NCBI GenBank assembly: GCA_963693285.1
Contig: OY848927.1
Location: forward strand, 2,916,501-2,980,500
From: Xestospongia muta
Taxonomy: Eukaryota > Porifera > Demospongiae > Haplosclerida > Petrosiidae
Length of the DNA: 64,000 nt
Reading direction: 5' to 3'
Shown here: positions 39,178 through 51,819 of the stretch, in pieces
Position numbering within the stretch: the first letter of the stretch is position 1
Layout: each line of letters opens with the position of its first letter
Notes under the pieces: generated by a model
What the model was told of the DNA's origin: nothing
The model's database searches: none
Seen by the model: only the letters and a program-made list of their open reading frames with translations
Position numbers and translations under genes: made by a program

Positions 39178-42100
39178 TTATATATAGTCATCATCATCAT
39201 TATTATTATTATCAGTTGTAACTGTTTCTGGTAGTCTATCTGGTGGTAGAGGAGGAGGTTCATTGTTAGTATCTGGTCCAGTTGAGTAAGGTAACTCCTC
39301 ATATGTATGTATATCACTGGTTGTGATATAGGCTGGGTTGAATTGAGAAGGTACAATACCAGTACTGTCCTGATAAACTATGTTAGGAGATATTTTAACT
39401 ATTTCATTTCCTCCAGTATCACTATGATAAAAGAAATAAATTGATAGTAAATTTTATTTTCTCATACTTTGTTGAATTATTTCTTGTTCTCTTTGATGTA
39501 TTTTGATACCACAATATCACTATAACAATAATAACTATTAATAAAATTATAACAATTATTATTATTACTGCTCCAATAATACCACCAACTACTGCACTAC
39601 TAATTGGAGAACTATCTTGTGTACCATAAATAAGAGTCCAATTGATAATATCAGTAGAATTACTGGGAAATCTTAAATAACTACCAACTTGAACCTAAAC
39701 ATAAAGTGGAAATCAACAATAGGAAATATGAGATATATATACTTACAGTAACATTTATAACTGTATACTGATATTTAACTGGTGGTATACATGCTATGAT
39801 CTGAGACATATATCACTTGATATCAATACATATTACATGATTCATACTTTATTTGATAGAGACTCAATTCTACATTCCTCAGAACCAACTTTCACATTTA
39901 TTTCTGAACTAATCACAGATTGAATATTATTTCCCTATAAACAAATGTGATAAATTATATAACTACATTAAGTGGAGACACTGACTCTTATCCTAATAGT
40001 CTGTGAACTATCTCCTAAATCCACATTACGATCATTAGAATCAATTCCATTGAAAATAGGATTTGGTTTGAGAGTAAGTCTGAACTCAGACTGACTACTG
40101 TCTGGTAAAGTAACTCCATCTAGTATCAATGTATAAGTCACTGTGTTATCAATGGCACTTGTAATGTTAACTCCACTAATAGGAGGAGCTATACACTGTA
40201 GTTTAGTACTACTAACATTAACACATTTCTATAACAGAGAGAAGTCAGATCATTACATTAAACTAGTATATTGGTCATACCTCAGTGCTAGTAGGAAATC
40301 TAGAGTCAGTGATATGTATCATAGGAGACTGGATTACATCTACATTAGTACCAGTAAAGTTCAACTTGATACCTCCACTATATAACAGACAATACATCAC
40401 TTAGTCTCATAATGTACTCTACTTACACTGGTATAGTTATTTGTGGACTCAGTGAACTAAATGTAGGATCTGGTTTATAAAGATATGTCACTGCAGAATT
40501 ACTAAACTCTGCTTCATTTACTGACACTATTATAGTCCTGGTACAATTAACAGAAGAAACATTAGCTGAAGTACATTGGATTTGACTTGAGTGAATGTTT
40601 CTGAGAAGAGAACCAATCTTATATGATACTAGTGTGTACTATAGTAACTCACATGATATTGCACTCAATATCAGGACAGTGACTGCTCCTCTTTCTCCTC
40701 TTATTTGATGAGGACTCTCTCATGATTATGTTGGTCTCTTCTTTGTTACCAATGTCCAAGTTAGTTCCTTCTACTCTCACTAGAGTACCTCCACTAGCTG
40801 GACCAAATGTAGGACTCACTGACTGAATAAAAGGGGTCAGAAATTGGAACTGTGTACTACTGACAGCTGTCTTAAGTTGAAGTGCCGTAGTATTTACTAT
40901 CACAGTTATAATTACAGTGCTGGTTACAGTATTATTGTCATCAGGAGTAATACTACATACTATCCTTTTTCCAGGTACATAGAGTTCAGGATTAGAGGTA
41001 CATGTCCTACTACCGAGGGTAACAGAGAGGATTTCTGATGACTGGGTACCCAAATTACTACCATTTATTACAACACGAGTTCTTCCTTGAGGAGGACCAT
41101 TTATGGGATTAAAGTTAGTGATGACAGGATTAGGACAGTCTCCACTCATTGTGACTATATTATTAGTACACACACTCCTCTCACTACACATATTATTATC
41201 ACACCAACTACAGTCAAATCCAGTGTTAATATTCTTAGCTAAACATGAAGAACAACCATTAGCCAATGTAGGACAATTGTATAGGACCACTATATATAAG
41301 AGAGAATACTCACAGTTTACTTTATATAATAAACTTACCATCGATGGTGTCTCCAGTAGTAGTCTCTATATCATAGGATTTGGTATTAGAGATCTGTCTG
41401 AGAATGACAGGATGTGTCTGAGTCTGAGTATGACCTCCACTAAATGACAACTGCAATAACATAATGACAGGGACATATCTTCTAATCATACAATATACTT
41501 ACCTCCTGACCACTGGGTATATTACATGTAACAATATTGTCACTAGTTTGTATACCAGTTCAAACTATGTTACCAAATAAACATTGGTATGTTATACCAC
41601 TAGTCTGAATGGAGAGAGAGAGAGAGAGAAGAAGGAAACTAACCATTAAGTGTTTTTATAGACTGTATATTCCTTTTAAACATAACATGATGGACATATT
41701 TAGTTTATTGAATATACTTATGACCAATAATCTATCCACTATGTATGAAGTCTTAAAATATATAAAAATCTTAAGATCAAATCATTATATCTTATCTACT
41801 AGAATGCATCTGCCAATACTTAAGAATATTGTACTTGAGTTTCATACAATATTTTCCTTTATTGCTAGCATATCAAACTTATAATATATGTGTACATCTT
41901 GGGTTTTCTCATCATCTATAAATATTGTGGACACATGATATACTTACCATAGTATTAAAAGTTGTTAATTGTAGGTTCTTACTCACATCAACTGGTTGAC
42001 TATAGCTATTACCATATAAGGGAGGTTGTAGAAAAGGACAGAGATCAGTGGAATTCTCCTCACTAGTTATCTGTGATTAAATGTATCAGTAATAATTATA

Positions 42101-44555
42101 CTTTTATATTATAGGGTCTTACTCTTATCCAGTATTGATATCCTCCAGTACAAGTAGAGTTATCTCCAGTACATGTAAAATCTAACTGACACCATCCACA
42201 TATACCATCTGTTGACACACAAGGACTACATCTGAAATGAAAAGAAAGAAAAAACAAGCAAACAAATTTGTGAGAGAGAAGGAAACAATAATATTATTAG
42301 CTCGTGTAAGGTATCTAACCAAATAATATTTAACATTTATGAGATAATTTATCTACATATTTATATTAGAAATGTATGTATAATGATTAATATACTATAT
42401 TATTACACTAAGAATGTATAATGATTGATATATTATATATTCTCCAGGTGTGCGTGACTACTAATCAATTCTACATTCTTCGATTAATTCAATTACTTTT
42501 GTAAAACACAATATAAGAATAATAATTTTTACTATACTATAATTGAGTTAAGAATGCTTCCAATTCATTAGTAATATAAACATTTACTTTGTAGTAACAG
42601 AACAGTTATAGAAGATGTAATGGTCATTATGTATGAAGAACTTCACTCCAGTATGATTACTGTAGATATTAAAGTTAGTAACTAAAAGAGGAACATTAAA
42701 TGATAGTTAGTAATCAATGATGTACTTTACCTAGATGGATATCAGTAACTTGAGATATGACATTATCTACTTGACAAGTGGCACTAGTACCATTTACTTG
42801 TAATGGACTTAATATCTCAATATTTAGAGATGTGTTATTAAATATACAGAAATACTCCTCTCCTGATAACTTAGGAGGAGGACCAGCAGGAGAGAATATT
42901 ATCTTGATCTAGTGAGTAAGAGTATTTATAAAAAAATTTCAATATAACATAATACCTGGTATGGCATTGATTCTAACTCCAGTATAAACTGAGGTGGATC
43001 AATAGTGACAGTATTAATACAACTGTCATTGTTTCCTTGAGTCAAGAATCGTCCTGATACATCAAAGTCCTGACAAAAAGGTCTACGAGAACATCTACCC
43101 TCGACTACACACCACCCACACAATGGATTACCCAAACTAACACACTCATTACAACTAGTAGCACTAACACACTCCTCTATCTTTAAGCCAATCACCTATC
43201 AACAAACATTATGTTATATAGTACTATATATATGTATATATTCGTACTTACATCAGTAGTTCCTTTAATACCATAAACATAGTCTGAACCTTCTGACCAG
43301 GTAAGACTAGTTACTGAACTAGACATCTCAACCTCAATAATAAGACTAAGGTTCCCATTATCCCACAAATACTGTAGAACAAATTAACACATCAACTAGA
43401 GTATAGTATATATCTCTGACCTTGTTAATATAGTGTTTGTTACTATCAGAGAATGCAATATAAATGAAGTTGAGATCATCTACAGTCAGTCCAAGAATAG
43501 ATGTTAGTCCATTACTTATTATAGTGTTAGTAATAATATTGTTAGAAGAGAGAACACCAGTAGAACCTACTGCCGGGTAAGTACCACTAATATCACACTA
43601 TAAAAAGAAAGAAAAATTAATTCCATTCCATTAAATATGTCATAATTTAGCTCACCATAGTACCAGATAATCCTGAACAAGACTGGAACCCCCACTGAAT
43701 GTTACTATCACCACTATTACCTACTACACAGGACTGATAGGCACTGTCCATTATTGAGTTAATATTAGTAAGATTATAAGAACAGATTTTACTAGATGAA
43801 CCCTGTGGTGTTATTGCTATCAGTAATGTCTCTCCATTTAACACTGATACACCTTTGATAGCGGGAGCAAAAAAAGAATTTCCATCACAACCTAATACCA
43901 CTTCATATTGATTGTTGAAATCAATGTTACCACTGTCAGCAGTACTGTTACATACTCTAACAATACGAAGTTCATCATTACCACTAGTCGCATCTGTTAC
44001 AATATAATAAGAATATTCAAACTGGAAGAAACCACCATAAAACTCTCGGCCACCTCTGTTCTGGAAAGTTGAATGTGTTACTTGATTATTTCCATTAGTT
44101 CTTGATAGTGAGTTACCAGCAAAACCATACTGCCGAAAATAAATATGTCTATCGTAACTTCCAGTGTAGAAACTTTCTCCTCCATTGATAGGAGCAGTGA
44201 ACACAACAATCTTATCATTAGCTTCAACACCAGGGAGTACATTAGAGACAACTCTGTTAGTAACACTGAGATCTGATCCATTAAGAGCTAAACAAGAGCC
44301 ATCAGTATAACACACTACCAACCATTGACCATCCTGTGTAGCAGCTAACCTCAGTATTTGATTGGACAATGATATCTGTTGTACTTGTTGTAGATCAGAT
44401 GAAAGTTGGTAGAGAGTACTACTAGTACTAGCAAATACTTTATCTCCACCAACAGCTAGAGAGCTAACACTCCCAGTTAGAAGAGTGAAAGAAGGAGACT
44501 GAGCCCCAACACTTGTTAACAAATGAAGTATCAGCAAAAGTGAGGGAACACTCAT
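39178..44555 (-). CDS. Plexin-like receptor gene 3, complete exon set, one internal TGA
   Basis: Eighteen exons: 43656-44555, 43421-43597, 43252-43371, 42956-43195, 42731-42908, 42588-42681, 42123-42231, 41948-42070, 41503-41604, 41339-41450, 40653-41289, 40427-40600, 40281-40377, 39986-40228, 39848-39934, 39747-39800, 39468-39694 and 39178-39421. Together they make 1305 codons with consistent phase. Domains: signal peptide 1-19, Sema about 20-399, PSI1 400-450, IPT1 about 460-570, PSI2 570-606, IPT2 607-718, PSI3 719-765, IPT domains to about 1149, furin-type RRKR near 916-919, membrane helix about 1183-1212, then a 93-residue tail. The tail has VYQD, NPAY (NPxY), TYEEL (YxxL), PPPLPPDR (PxxPxR) and an acidic end (DDDDYI). 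A plexin RasGAP region is absent. Codon 662 is TGA (reverse complement of 41560-41562), where other copies have CGA. If translated conventionally, the product is a 661-residue secreted fragment. The donor of the 14th exon (GTCAGT) is less certain. Confidence 0.82.
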
Positions 44556-45640
44556 TTTTGTCTTGTTTACAATGCATAGAAAAGATGACTAACTGTTGTT
44601 AAACAAGGGCGGATCTAAGGGGTGCTTTTTATTCTGTAATAATATTCATGGTCAAATAATTCCAAGTCAGTCTTGTGGTAATAATTATTACTTAAATATA
44701 TTCATAGCAAATTCTTACAAAGCTATACCTCTATGTTTGCTGTGATAGGTCACGTCTAGTGAATAATATTGTGAATATGGCAAAGTATTAGGTAACATTG
44801 ACTTTTTTGGGAGTAGCTGCTGTTACTCCTCCTGAGAAAAGGATAGCATCTGAGAATGACCATTTTCTACTACTAGCCTTAATTCTAGCTCTTCTAATAG
44901 CTCTGTTTCAAACAAAAAAGCTTTCTGAGTTACAATGTCCTCATGACATTGGTGAAGTTATGATGTTGCTCATACTCTCACTGATCTAGAGAAGTAAATT
45001 AGAATAATTAACAATTATAATTATTGATAATATTATTCAGGTTATATTAAAATTACTTTAATTGATACTTCAATTATGTAACTTCATAACTAAAGTTTTC
45101 AAACCTGATAATGTCTTTGTGTTTCCAACACATGACAAATTCAGGAAAAAAGGGTAAATTCTCTTGAGTGGATAAAAACAAAACAGTCCTTGGTTAAATT
45201 ATTCCAAATTACTTGATGGAGGTTTCTGTCTTCCTTGTGTCATCTCCACAAGAGCAAGCTATGGTAGTGGTGATCTTAGTGTGTTAGTTAGTTGCCCAAT
45301 GAAGACTTTCTACAAAGCCACAGAGATATTGAGAAGACACAGAACTCTGCAATATCATAAAATTCTATGGTTGATATGGTTTCCTTTCTTGATGTCATGG
45401 AGCAACATACACCATCAGTTGCAGCAATGACCATTTCTGCTCATGACCAACCAATTCAAGCAAATTGATCAAACTTGATTTCAATTGTAAAATCTATTTT
45501 TGTGGAAGACAGAATATTGTTCTTTGAGGCCACAGAGATGATGAAAAGTATTTTCATAATCTAGCTATTAACCCTGGTAACTTCAATCTTTGCTTTACTT
45601 TCATATTGAGTTGGGTGATGAAGTGTTGTAGAAGCCATAA
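44556..45640 (+). mobile_element. hAT-type (DUF4371/ZMYM) transposon remnant
   Basis: Inserted directly upstream of gene 3 in place of the 5' flank that genes 1 and 2 share. 45501-45625 reads CGRQNIVL, a stop, GHRDDEKYFHNLAINPGNFN, the hallmark of DUF4371 hAT transposases. Just upstream are MEQHTPSVAAMTISAHDQPI and a SIVKSIF helix, and before them ATEILRRHRTLQYHK, as expected for this family, in shifted frames. The left part begins near 44605 with aagggcggatctaaggggt, a GGGCGGATC-type end that I associate with such elements. The right end is near 45636, where receptor intron 16 sequence resumes. Inactive. Confidence 0.55.
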
Positions 45641-47360
45641 AGTGGAAATGGAATATGGAATATATATAATATGAGATATATATACTTACAGAAACATTTA
45701 TAACTGTATACTGAAATTTAACTGGTGTTATACATGCTATGATCTGTGACATATATCACTTGATATCAATACATATTACGTGATTCGTACTTTATTTGAC
45801 AGCTGTCTTAAGTTGAGGTGCAGTAGTATTCACTATCACAGTTATAGATACATTGGTGGTTACAGTATTATTGTCATTAGGAGTAATACTACATACTATC
45901 CTCTTCCCAGGTACATACAAATCTGAGTTAGAGGTACATGTCCTACTGCTGAGGGTAACAGAGAGTATTTCTGATGACTGGGTACCCAAATTATTTCCAG
46001 ATATGGTAATATGTGTTCTTGTTTGGGGAGAATCACTTGTGGGAGTGAAGTTGTTAATGACAGGATTAGGACAGTCTCCACTCATTGTGACTATATTATT
46101 AGTACACACACTCCTCTCACTACACATATTACTATCACACCAACTACAGTCAAATCCAGTGTCAATGTTCTTTGCTAGACATGAAGAACAACCATTAGCC
46201 AGTGTAGGACAATTGTATAGGACCACTATATATAAGACAGAATACTCAGCAGTTTAGTATTAACTGTTCTTAATTGTAGGTTCTTACTCGCACTAACTGG
46301 TTGACTATAACTATTATTATATAAGGGAGGTTGTAGGAGAGGACAGAGATTAATGAAATCCTCCTCACCAGTTATCTGTGATTAAATGTACTAGTAGCAA
46401 TTATACTTCTATATTATAGTGTTTTACTCTTATCCAGTTATTATCTATCTCCTCCAGCACAAGTAGAGTTATTTTCAGTATATTTATAATCTAACTGACA
46501 CCATCCACTTTACTATCTTTTGACACACAAGGACTACATCTGAAATAAAATATCAACAAAAAGCTCAGACAAGCTATTTAATCAAGTCATGTTTATTTTA
46601 CTATAAAATAATTTATCTACATACACTTCTCATGTGAATGGGAAAGTTATTATAAATATAAAAACATTATAATCACCAGATGTATGTGGCTACTAGTCAG
46701 TTAGTACATGAAATAATTATATCCATTCTTCCCATAGCTCTAATTATTGTAAACCTTAACTCATGTATGTATGAATAACAATTATTGTATGCCATACCAA
46801 TTTAGGATAAATAATACATTAAATTCACACATATATGAGGAACAAAAGTATATAAGTCTGTAAAAATCAAGAGCTAATTTTGTTTTATATTGTTCATTAA
46901 TGGAACATAACTGTATTACAGACTTACTTTGTAGTAACAGAACAGTTATAGAAGATGTAATGATTATTATGTATGAAGAACTTCACTCCATTATGATTAC
47001 TGTAGATACTAAAGTTAGCAACTAAAAGAGGAACATTAAAAGATACTTAGTAATCAATGATGTACTTTACCTAGTTGGATATCAGTGATTTGAGATATGA
47101 CATTATCTACTTGACAAGTGGCACTAGTACCATTTACTTGTAATGGACTTAATGTCTTAATATTTAGAGATGTGTTATTAAATACACAGAAATACTCCTC
47201 TCCTAATAACTTAGGAGGAGGACCAGCAGGAGAGAATCTTATCTTTATCTAGTGAGTAAGACTATTTGAGAAAGAAATTTCAATATAACATAATACCAGG
47301 TATGGCATTGATTTTAACTCCAGTTTAAACTGAGGTGGATTAAAAGCAATTATATTAATC
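45641..47360 (-). pseudogene. Receptor fragments: exons 16, 15 end, 11, 8, 7, 6, 5, 4 end
   Basis: Exon 16 (45690-45743), the last bases of exon 15 (about 45789-45798) fused directly to the middle of exon 11, which runs to 46225 (PSI3 DCSWCDSNMC and IPT intact, RRKR deleted), a direct joint at about 46256 to exon 8 (to 46375), exon 7 (46428-46539, with indels), intron 6-like sequence 46540-46927 without a gene, exon 6 (46928-47021), exon 5 (47071-47248) and a piece of the PSI1 exon to about 47357. Exons 9, 10, 12-14 and the Sema exons are missing. Confidence 0.7.
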
Positions 47361-49085
47361 TTCTGATCTGTCTGCTAACTTGTAAGGTTGTAATTGGGAC
47401 TTCACTGTGAGAAAAGGGACTGTACTTTAGGACTGTAGTATTGTACTTTCTCTAATTGAAGTACAGACATCAATTAACTAAAAAAATGTTCATGATCAAA
47501 TTGAAAAATTTAGAGAAGTTGTAAATTTATTGGACACACTCTATTCCTTACAAGAGGCTGGGAGACAATGCCCAGATAATAGAGACGTCTCATAATGCAT
47601 TATTTTAATGTTAGTATAACTGCCTATAGGAAGTCCTGTGCTCTCTTTAATCTCATAGTCCCATATGACATTGAGATGGGACTATGAGATTCCTAGGGAA
47701 TTCTGATGGCAAATCTGGACAACACTGAATAATGATAGTGGTCTATAATTTGATATCACTGATTTATTTTTACTTTTAGTTGGTTGATGCCATCTCTTTA
47801 TGTAGATCCTCAAGAATTTGTAAAAATAGTCATGTTAGAAAATGAAGAGAATGAAGAAGAGGTTCAGACCACTTTAGAAAGCCTTGATAGAAATTTTAAT
47901 ATATTAATCATAACTGTTTGATCAGTTCTTAATCATAAACTACAACATCAACAACTAGTACTAGTGGACTTTAGTGGAACCCATCATGAAATAAGATGAG
48001 AATATGATATTCACTTTTCAATCAGATCTTGTAGCAATATGGATTAAATATGAGCAGTTGTTTATGTCTATTATGGAGAAATGCATCCCCTGATCTAGCT
48101 TACCAACTCATACCAAGCTTTTTTGGCTAACAAAGTCTCCTCTCAGAAAGTGGTATCTTTTTCACAAGACAGCTTGGTATCACATGATTAGTGCCCATTT
48201 AAGCAATTATCACAAATGTAGAAATGAGGTTACCAATTTGATGAAAGAGGCAAAGAAAGCCTACTATTCCATCTTGCTAATACAAGAGGATTTTGGAAAG
48301 TTATAAGGCACCTTTATGATTCATCTAGCTCCTATACCTACTCTGTCTTGTGGTAGTGATTTACTAACTATTAATGTAGATAGATAATTGTTTAAACCAC
48401 TTTTTCAGTGAATATAACAACAGACGACTTCCTCCTATCATCTCAACTGATTGCCCAGTTTTAATTACATTAGATACTTATGTATGTACAGTTGAAGAGG
48501 TTAGTAATTAACTATCCACATCGACATAACTAATTCTAGTGGGTCTCATTGAATTACTAATCATATGCACAAAGCAACAACTGGTTCAAATGCTCCTTTC
48601 TTAACCAAGTTTTTAATGTCGGTATTACCTCTGTCTCTTTCGCTCACTCTCAATTCCTGATAAGAAAGTGTCAAACTTTTGGCAATTGACTAGAGTATCT
48701 AGTAATTCTATTAACAGGTTATACTTTGGTCTAATAGACATAACAGGATCAGACATTACTAATAACTAGTATTTTATTGTGAAGGCATCTGACAAATACA
48801 ATAGCTGTCAATCACAATTATAGTCAAGGTAAAAATTGTCATAAAAGACAAACATCACAATTATGATACCATATAATAATTGCGAGACAATTAATTATGA
48901 CGTAACATTGTGTGATGTGTAATCCATAAATATTGACCAAATATGGAATGTAATCCACTAGCTGGTGATTTAAAATAGTAGGTACAAATTTATTGACCCT
49001 ATTAACTTATGATCTTAATTTATAATTTCATCTTCAAAGTCTAATGGACTATCTGTACACTCATCTCTTTATTTCTTACATAGTT
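47361..49085 (+). mobile_element. LINE retrotransposon remnant, copy 2, with flanks
   Basis: Nearly identical to 36170-37885, including the same internal stops, so both copies descend from one insertion spread by segmental duplication. The inverted pair in its 5' flank is longer and perfect here: 16-bp arms 47649-47664 and 47676-47691 with an 11-bp spacer. 48740-49085 holds no recognisable gene. Confidence 0.6.
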
Positions 49086-50112
49086 CATCTATCCAACAAC
49101 ACATTGACATCAATTATTAATAACAAGTCACAAATTGATGATACAAGACCACAGGGAGTCACAGTTTATATAATTATAAAGTAAAGTATCATGATATTAA
49201 GACATTGATAACAGTTAATGAGTATTATTGCATATTGTCTATGTACAATTACTCTTTGTCATTTCCTATCACAGTTGTACTATCAGTGCAGTTTGTCAAA
49301 CATAACTTGACATTTGATTCAATGACATAAGCTATACATATAGGGATACAATGCATACCATACTAAAGTTTATAATTAACTAGTGCTAAAGTACCTATTC
49401 ATTAATGTTTATTGAGTATATAGCACTTACATATATATCATACATTAATATCAACACAAGAAGTCATCATACATGTATATTGTGAGTTAGCAATATAGAC
49501 CTATTTGTTGACTAATTATGTCATTACATTGTAAAATGGTAGTTGTTAATACAACACATATACTATATATAATTACAAACATTCTCATGGCGGCAGGAAT
49601 TTATACGAGTGGGGTATATTTAATAAAGTGATAATCACCTAAAGTTTTAGGTGATTATTATATATTAGTTCTCCTCCCATATTATATTAATATTATATTG
49701 TCATATTATATTATTGTCTTTCTCTATCTCTCCTTCCAGATCTCTGAGATTCTCTGTTGACATTAAGTTATGGTATTGATACTAGCTGGAGGCCATTATA
49801 TTGTAATAATCACCTCATTTTAATTTAACATTTAACATATCACAATATTACAAATGGGTATCAAGTGATCCTAACTGTATGCCTGATTCATCAAACGATA
49901 ACCACAAATGAATACGAAGAAAAGAATTGTAGTTATAGTTATGAATAGGTATTTACATATTAATTGTTCATACATATATAGATAATTTAATAGAAGTTCA
50001 GACTGGACTACACCACTAATGATTCTACTATTAACTTACAGTTAGTATATCATACCTTGTGTTATCAGTAAATACATTATAATTTTATGTTGATACTGAC
50101 AATATTTCATAG
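49086..50112. other. Gene-free AT-rich stretch with a strong hairpin
   Basis: No open frame or similarity to the rest of the window. The one structured element is a perfect palindrome at 49631-49658: ATAATCACCTAAA, a GT loop, and its exact complement. Confidence 0.6.
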
Positions 50113-50720
50113 GTATCTCCACTATTGTACCAGAGACACAATATGTCTACCTCAATCATTATATGACATTTGAATGTGCTAGCAAATTAACTGGATACAC
50201 TCTCTTGGATTTTGTAATTGGGAATTGTGAGTTACCAGCTGGAATATGACTTATTAGAAGTTATATCTAAATTACCAGCACAGCAGTAAGTCACAGCTAG
50301 ATTATAAAATATGTTATATTCAAAGTAATGGCATATTTAGATATTACATATAATACACACACTATATTATAGTTTAACTAGTATAGTTACTTTTATCTCT
50401 GTCTTCAATGCTTTTTTGTAAATAATTAACATTATTTGTAATAATTGCAAATTAGATTATAATATTGACTGAGTACTGGTGTTTCTATTACCTGCTAAAC
50501 ATTATGAAGATGAAAATGTTCGTCTGTGTAATGGAGGTCTATATCCATAATGACCAAAATATATTATCATATCACTTATATTCTTTTATTTAACCAAACA
50601 ATACTTATTTCTTGTGACAACAATATCTCTTGTATGTTTGTCAGATTGCAGAGTATGGATGTAAACTGTTATGTTACATACATTATTATAAAATATGAAC
50701 TACTCAATAAAACCAGATTA
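50113..50720 (+). pseudogene. Ig-like extracellular exon remnants
   Basis: After a clean acceptor (tttcatag) 50113-50249 is open in phase and reads TIVPETQYVYLNHYMTFECA, then LTGYTLLDFVIGNCELPAG, resembling an immunoglobulin-type strand order, and stops at TGA. A second open piece, 50474-50550, reads FLLPAKHYEDENVRLCNGG and stops at TAA. A third piece from about 50636 matches the plus-strand ORF at 18636-18801 but has a frame-breaking insertion. Neither donor sites nor a start exon were found. Possibly the source gene of the intronic ORFs in the T-units; family uncertain. Confidence 0.35.
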
Positions 50721-50764
50721 TTAATATTATAAACAGAACAACATAGCTACATGTACTCGCTCAC

Positions 50765-51591
50765 TTGTTTGACTGCTAATAACAAATTCTGCCTCTGTAT
50801 CAACAAATGTTTAATATAATAGTCATTTTGAACGTTATGTTGTTAACTATTTTTAATATATTCAATTCAAACAACACTTAATTTCTCAATTGTATTACAC
50901 ATATTAATAACAATTGATAAAATATGTCATATAATTTAAGAAATAAAATATATCTACACAAACTATTATTCCAACTCTTAATATAATACGTACTATAGTA
51001 CTAACTGCTATCAGTATGTTATTATAATATATAGTCATGTAATAATGATGTAATGATAAACTCACTATATGGATCTTTAATTTTTCTCTTCATAATAGAT
51101 TACTAAACACATCTTTCTTTGAATTCAGGACATTTAATGAATGATAGAAACATTGTGCTGTTTCCTACTTTAAGATTCATCAATCTGACAGTGTACAAAA
51201 ATTTTCTTATAATACAATATATTATAACGACATCATGTAGTTATTGTGGTTGTTAAAATGTATACAATATAAATATGTAAAGTGAAATGTTATTCTATTG
51301 TTTACAAGGACAGTATTAAGAAAATTCTACTTTATCTGGATCTATGGCAAGATGGTGTGATGGAGATATCTCATGAATAGGTGTTGGGTATAGTATAACT
51401 TTATAACATACTAAAGTGGTTGGTTGTACACAGAATGGACTGAAGTGCTTTTAAATCAATTGTGGTCTTTCAGTCCAAGAATCAAGCCAACTTGTCTTCT
51501 TTAGGTCTTGGCAGCAAAATAATTGCCACTTACAAAATGTAATATATATGTTCTCAATTAGTCCATACAGTATGTAATGAGTATTTGGCAT
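50765..51591 (-). pseudogene. Small T-box-linked gene, truncated copy P4
   Basis: Exons 51534-51591 (58 bp; one codon shorter than in P1), 51331-51410 and 50765-50792 are kept with good splice sites. The two last exons, with the acidic run and the basic C-terminus, are absent because the unit's homology ends at about 50630. The intron between the first two exons keeps about 80 bp that units 1-3 have lost. Confidence 0.5.
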
Positions 51592-51819
51592 CACCCACTC
51601 TTTACGTCCTCTAACGGGTCTTTCAAAAGAATTTTAAAGTTGTTTACAATGTTACGCTATACCTGGCATGGGTGAGAACTTACGTCATTCTAGCCATGTG
51701 CAGCAGAAAGCTTTGAGACTAAATTCACCTTTTAATATTAAAAGGTGTCATCCCGCGGTGGAGATATCTTTAATTGAAGATAATAATATACAGAGCGGCA
51801 CTAATTGAGATCAAACCTC
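51592..51819. promoter_or_regulatory. Putative bidirectional promoter, T-box gene 4 / P4
   Basis: Palindrome intact at 51726-51747 and TTACGTCA at 51680-51687. Confidence 0.4.

Noticed and set aside
39468..39694. A kinase or RasGAP domain after the membrane helix
   Set aside because: The exon after the helix runs to a stop in 81 codons in gene 3 and 71 in gene 4, followed by non-coding DNA and then other receptor fragments.
40844..41447. Plus-strand ORFs over exon 11 (also 45853-46257 and 38281-38523)
   Set aside because: Antisense of the PSI3/IPT exon, which has the real motifs on the minus strand.
44798..44989. 63-codon plus-strand ORF upstream of gene 3
   Set aside because: It lies inside the transposon remnant and shows no recognisable domain; most likely chance.
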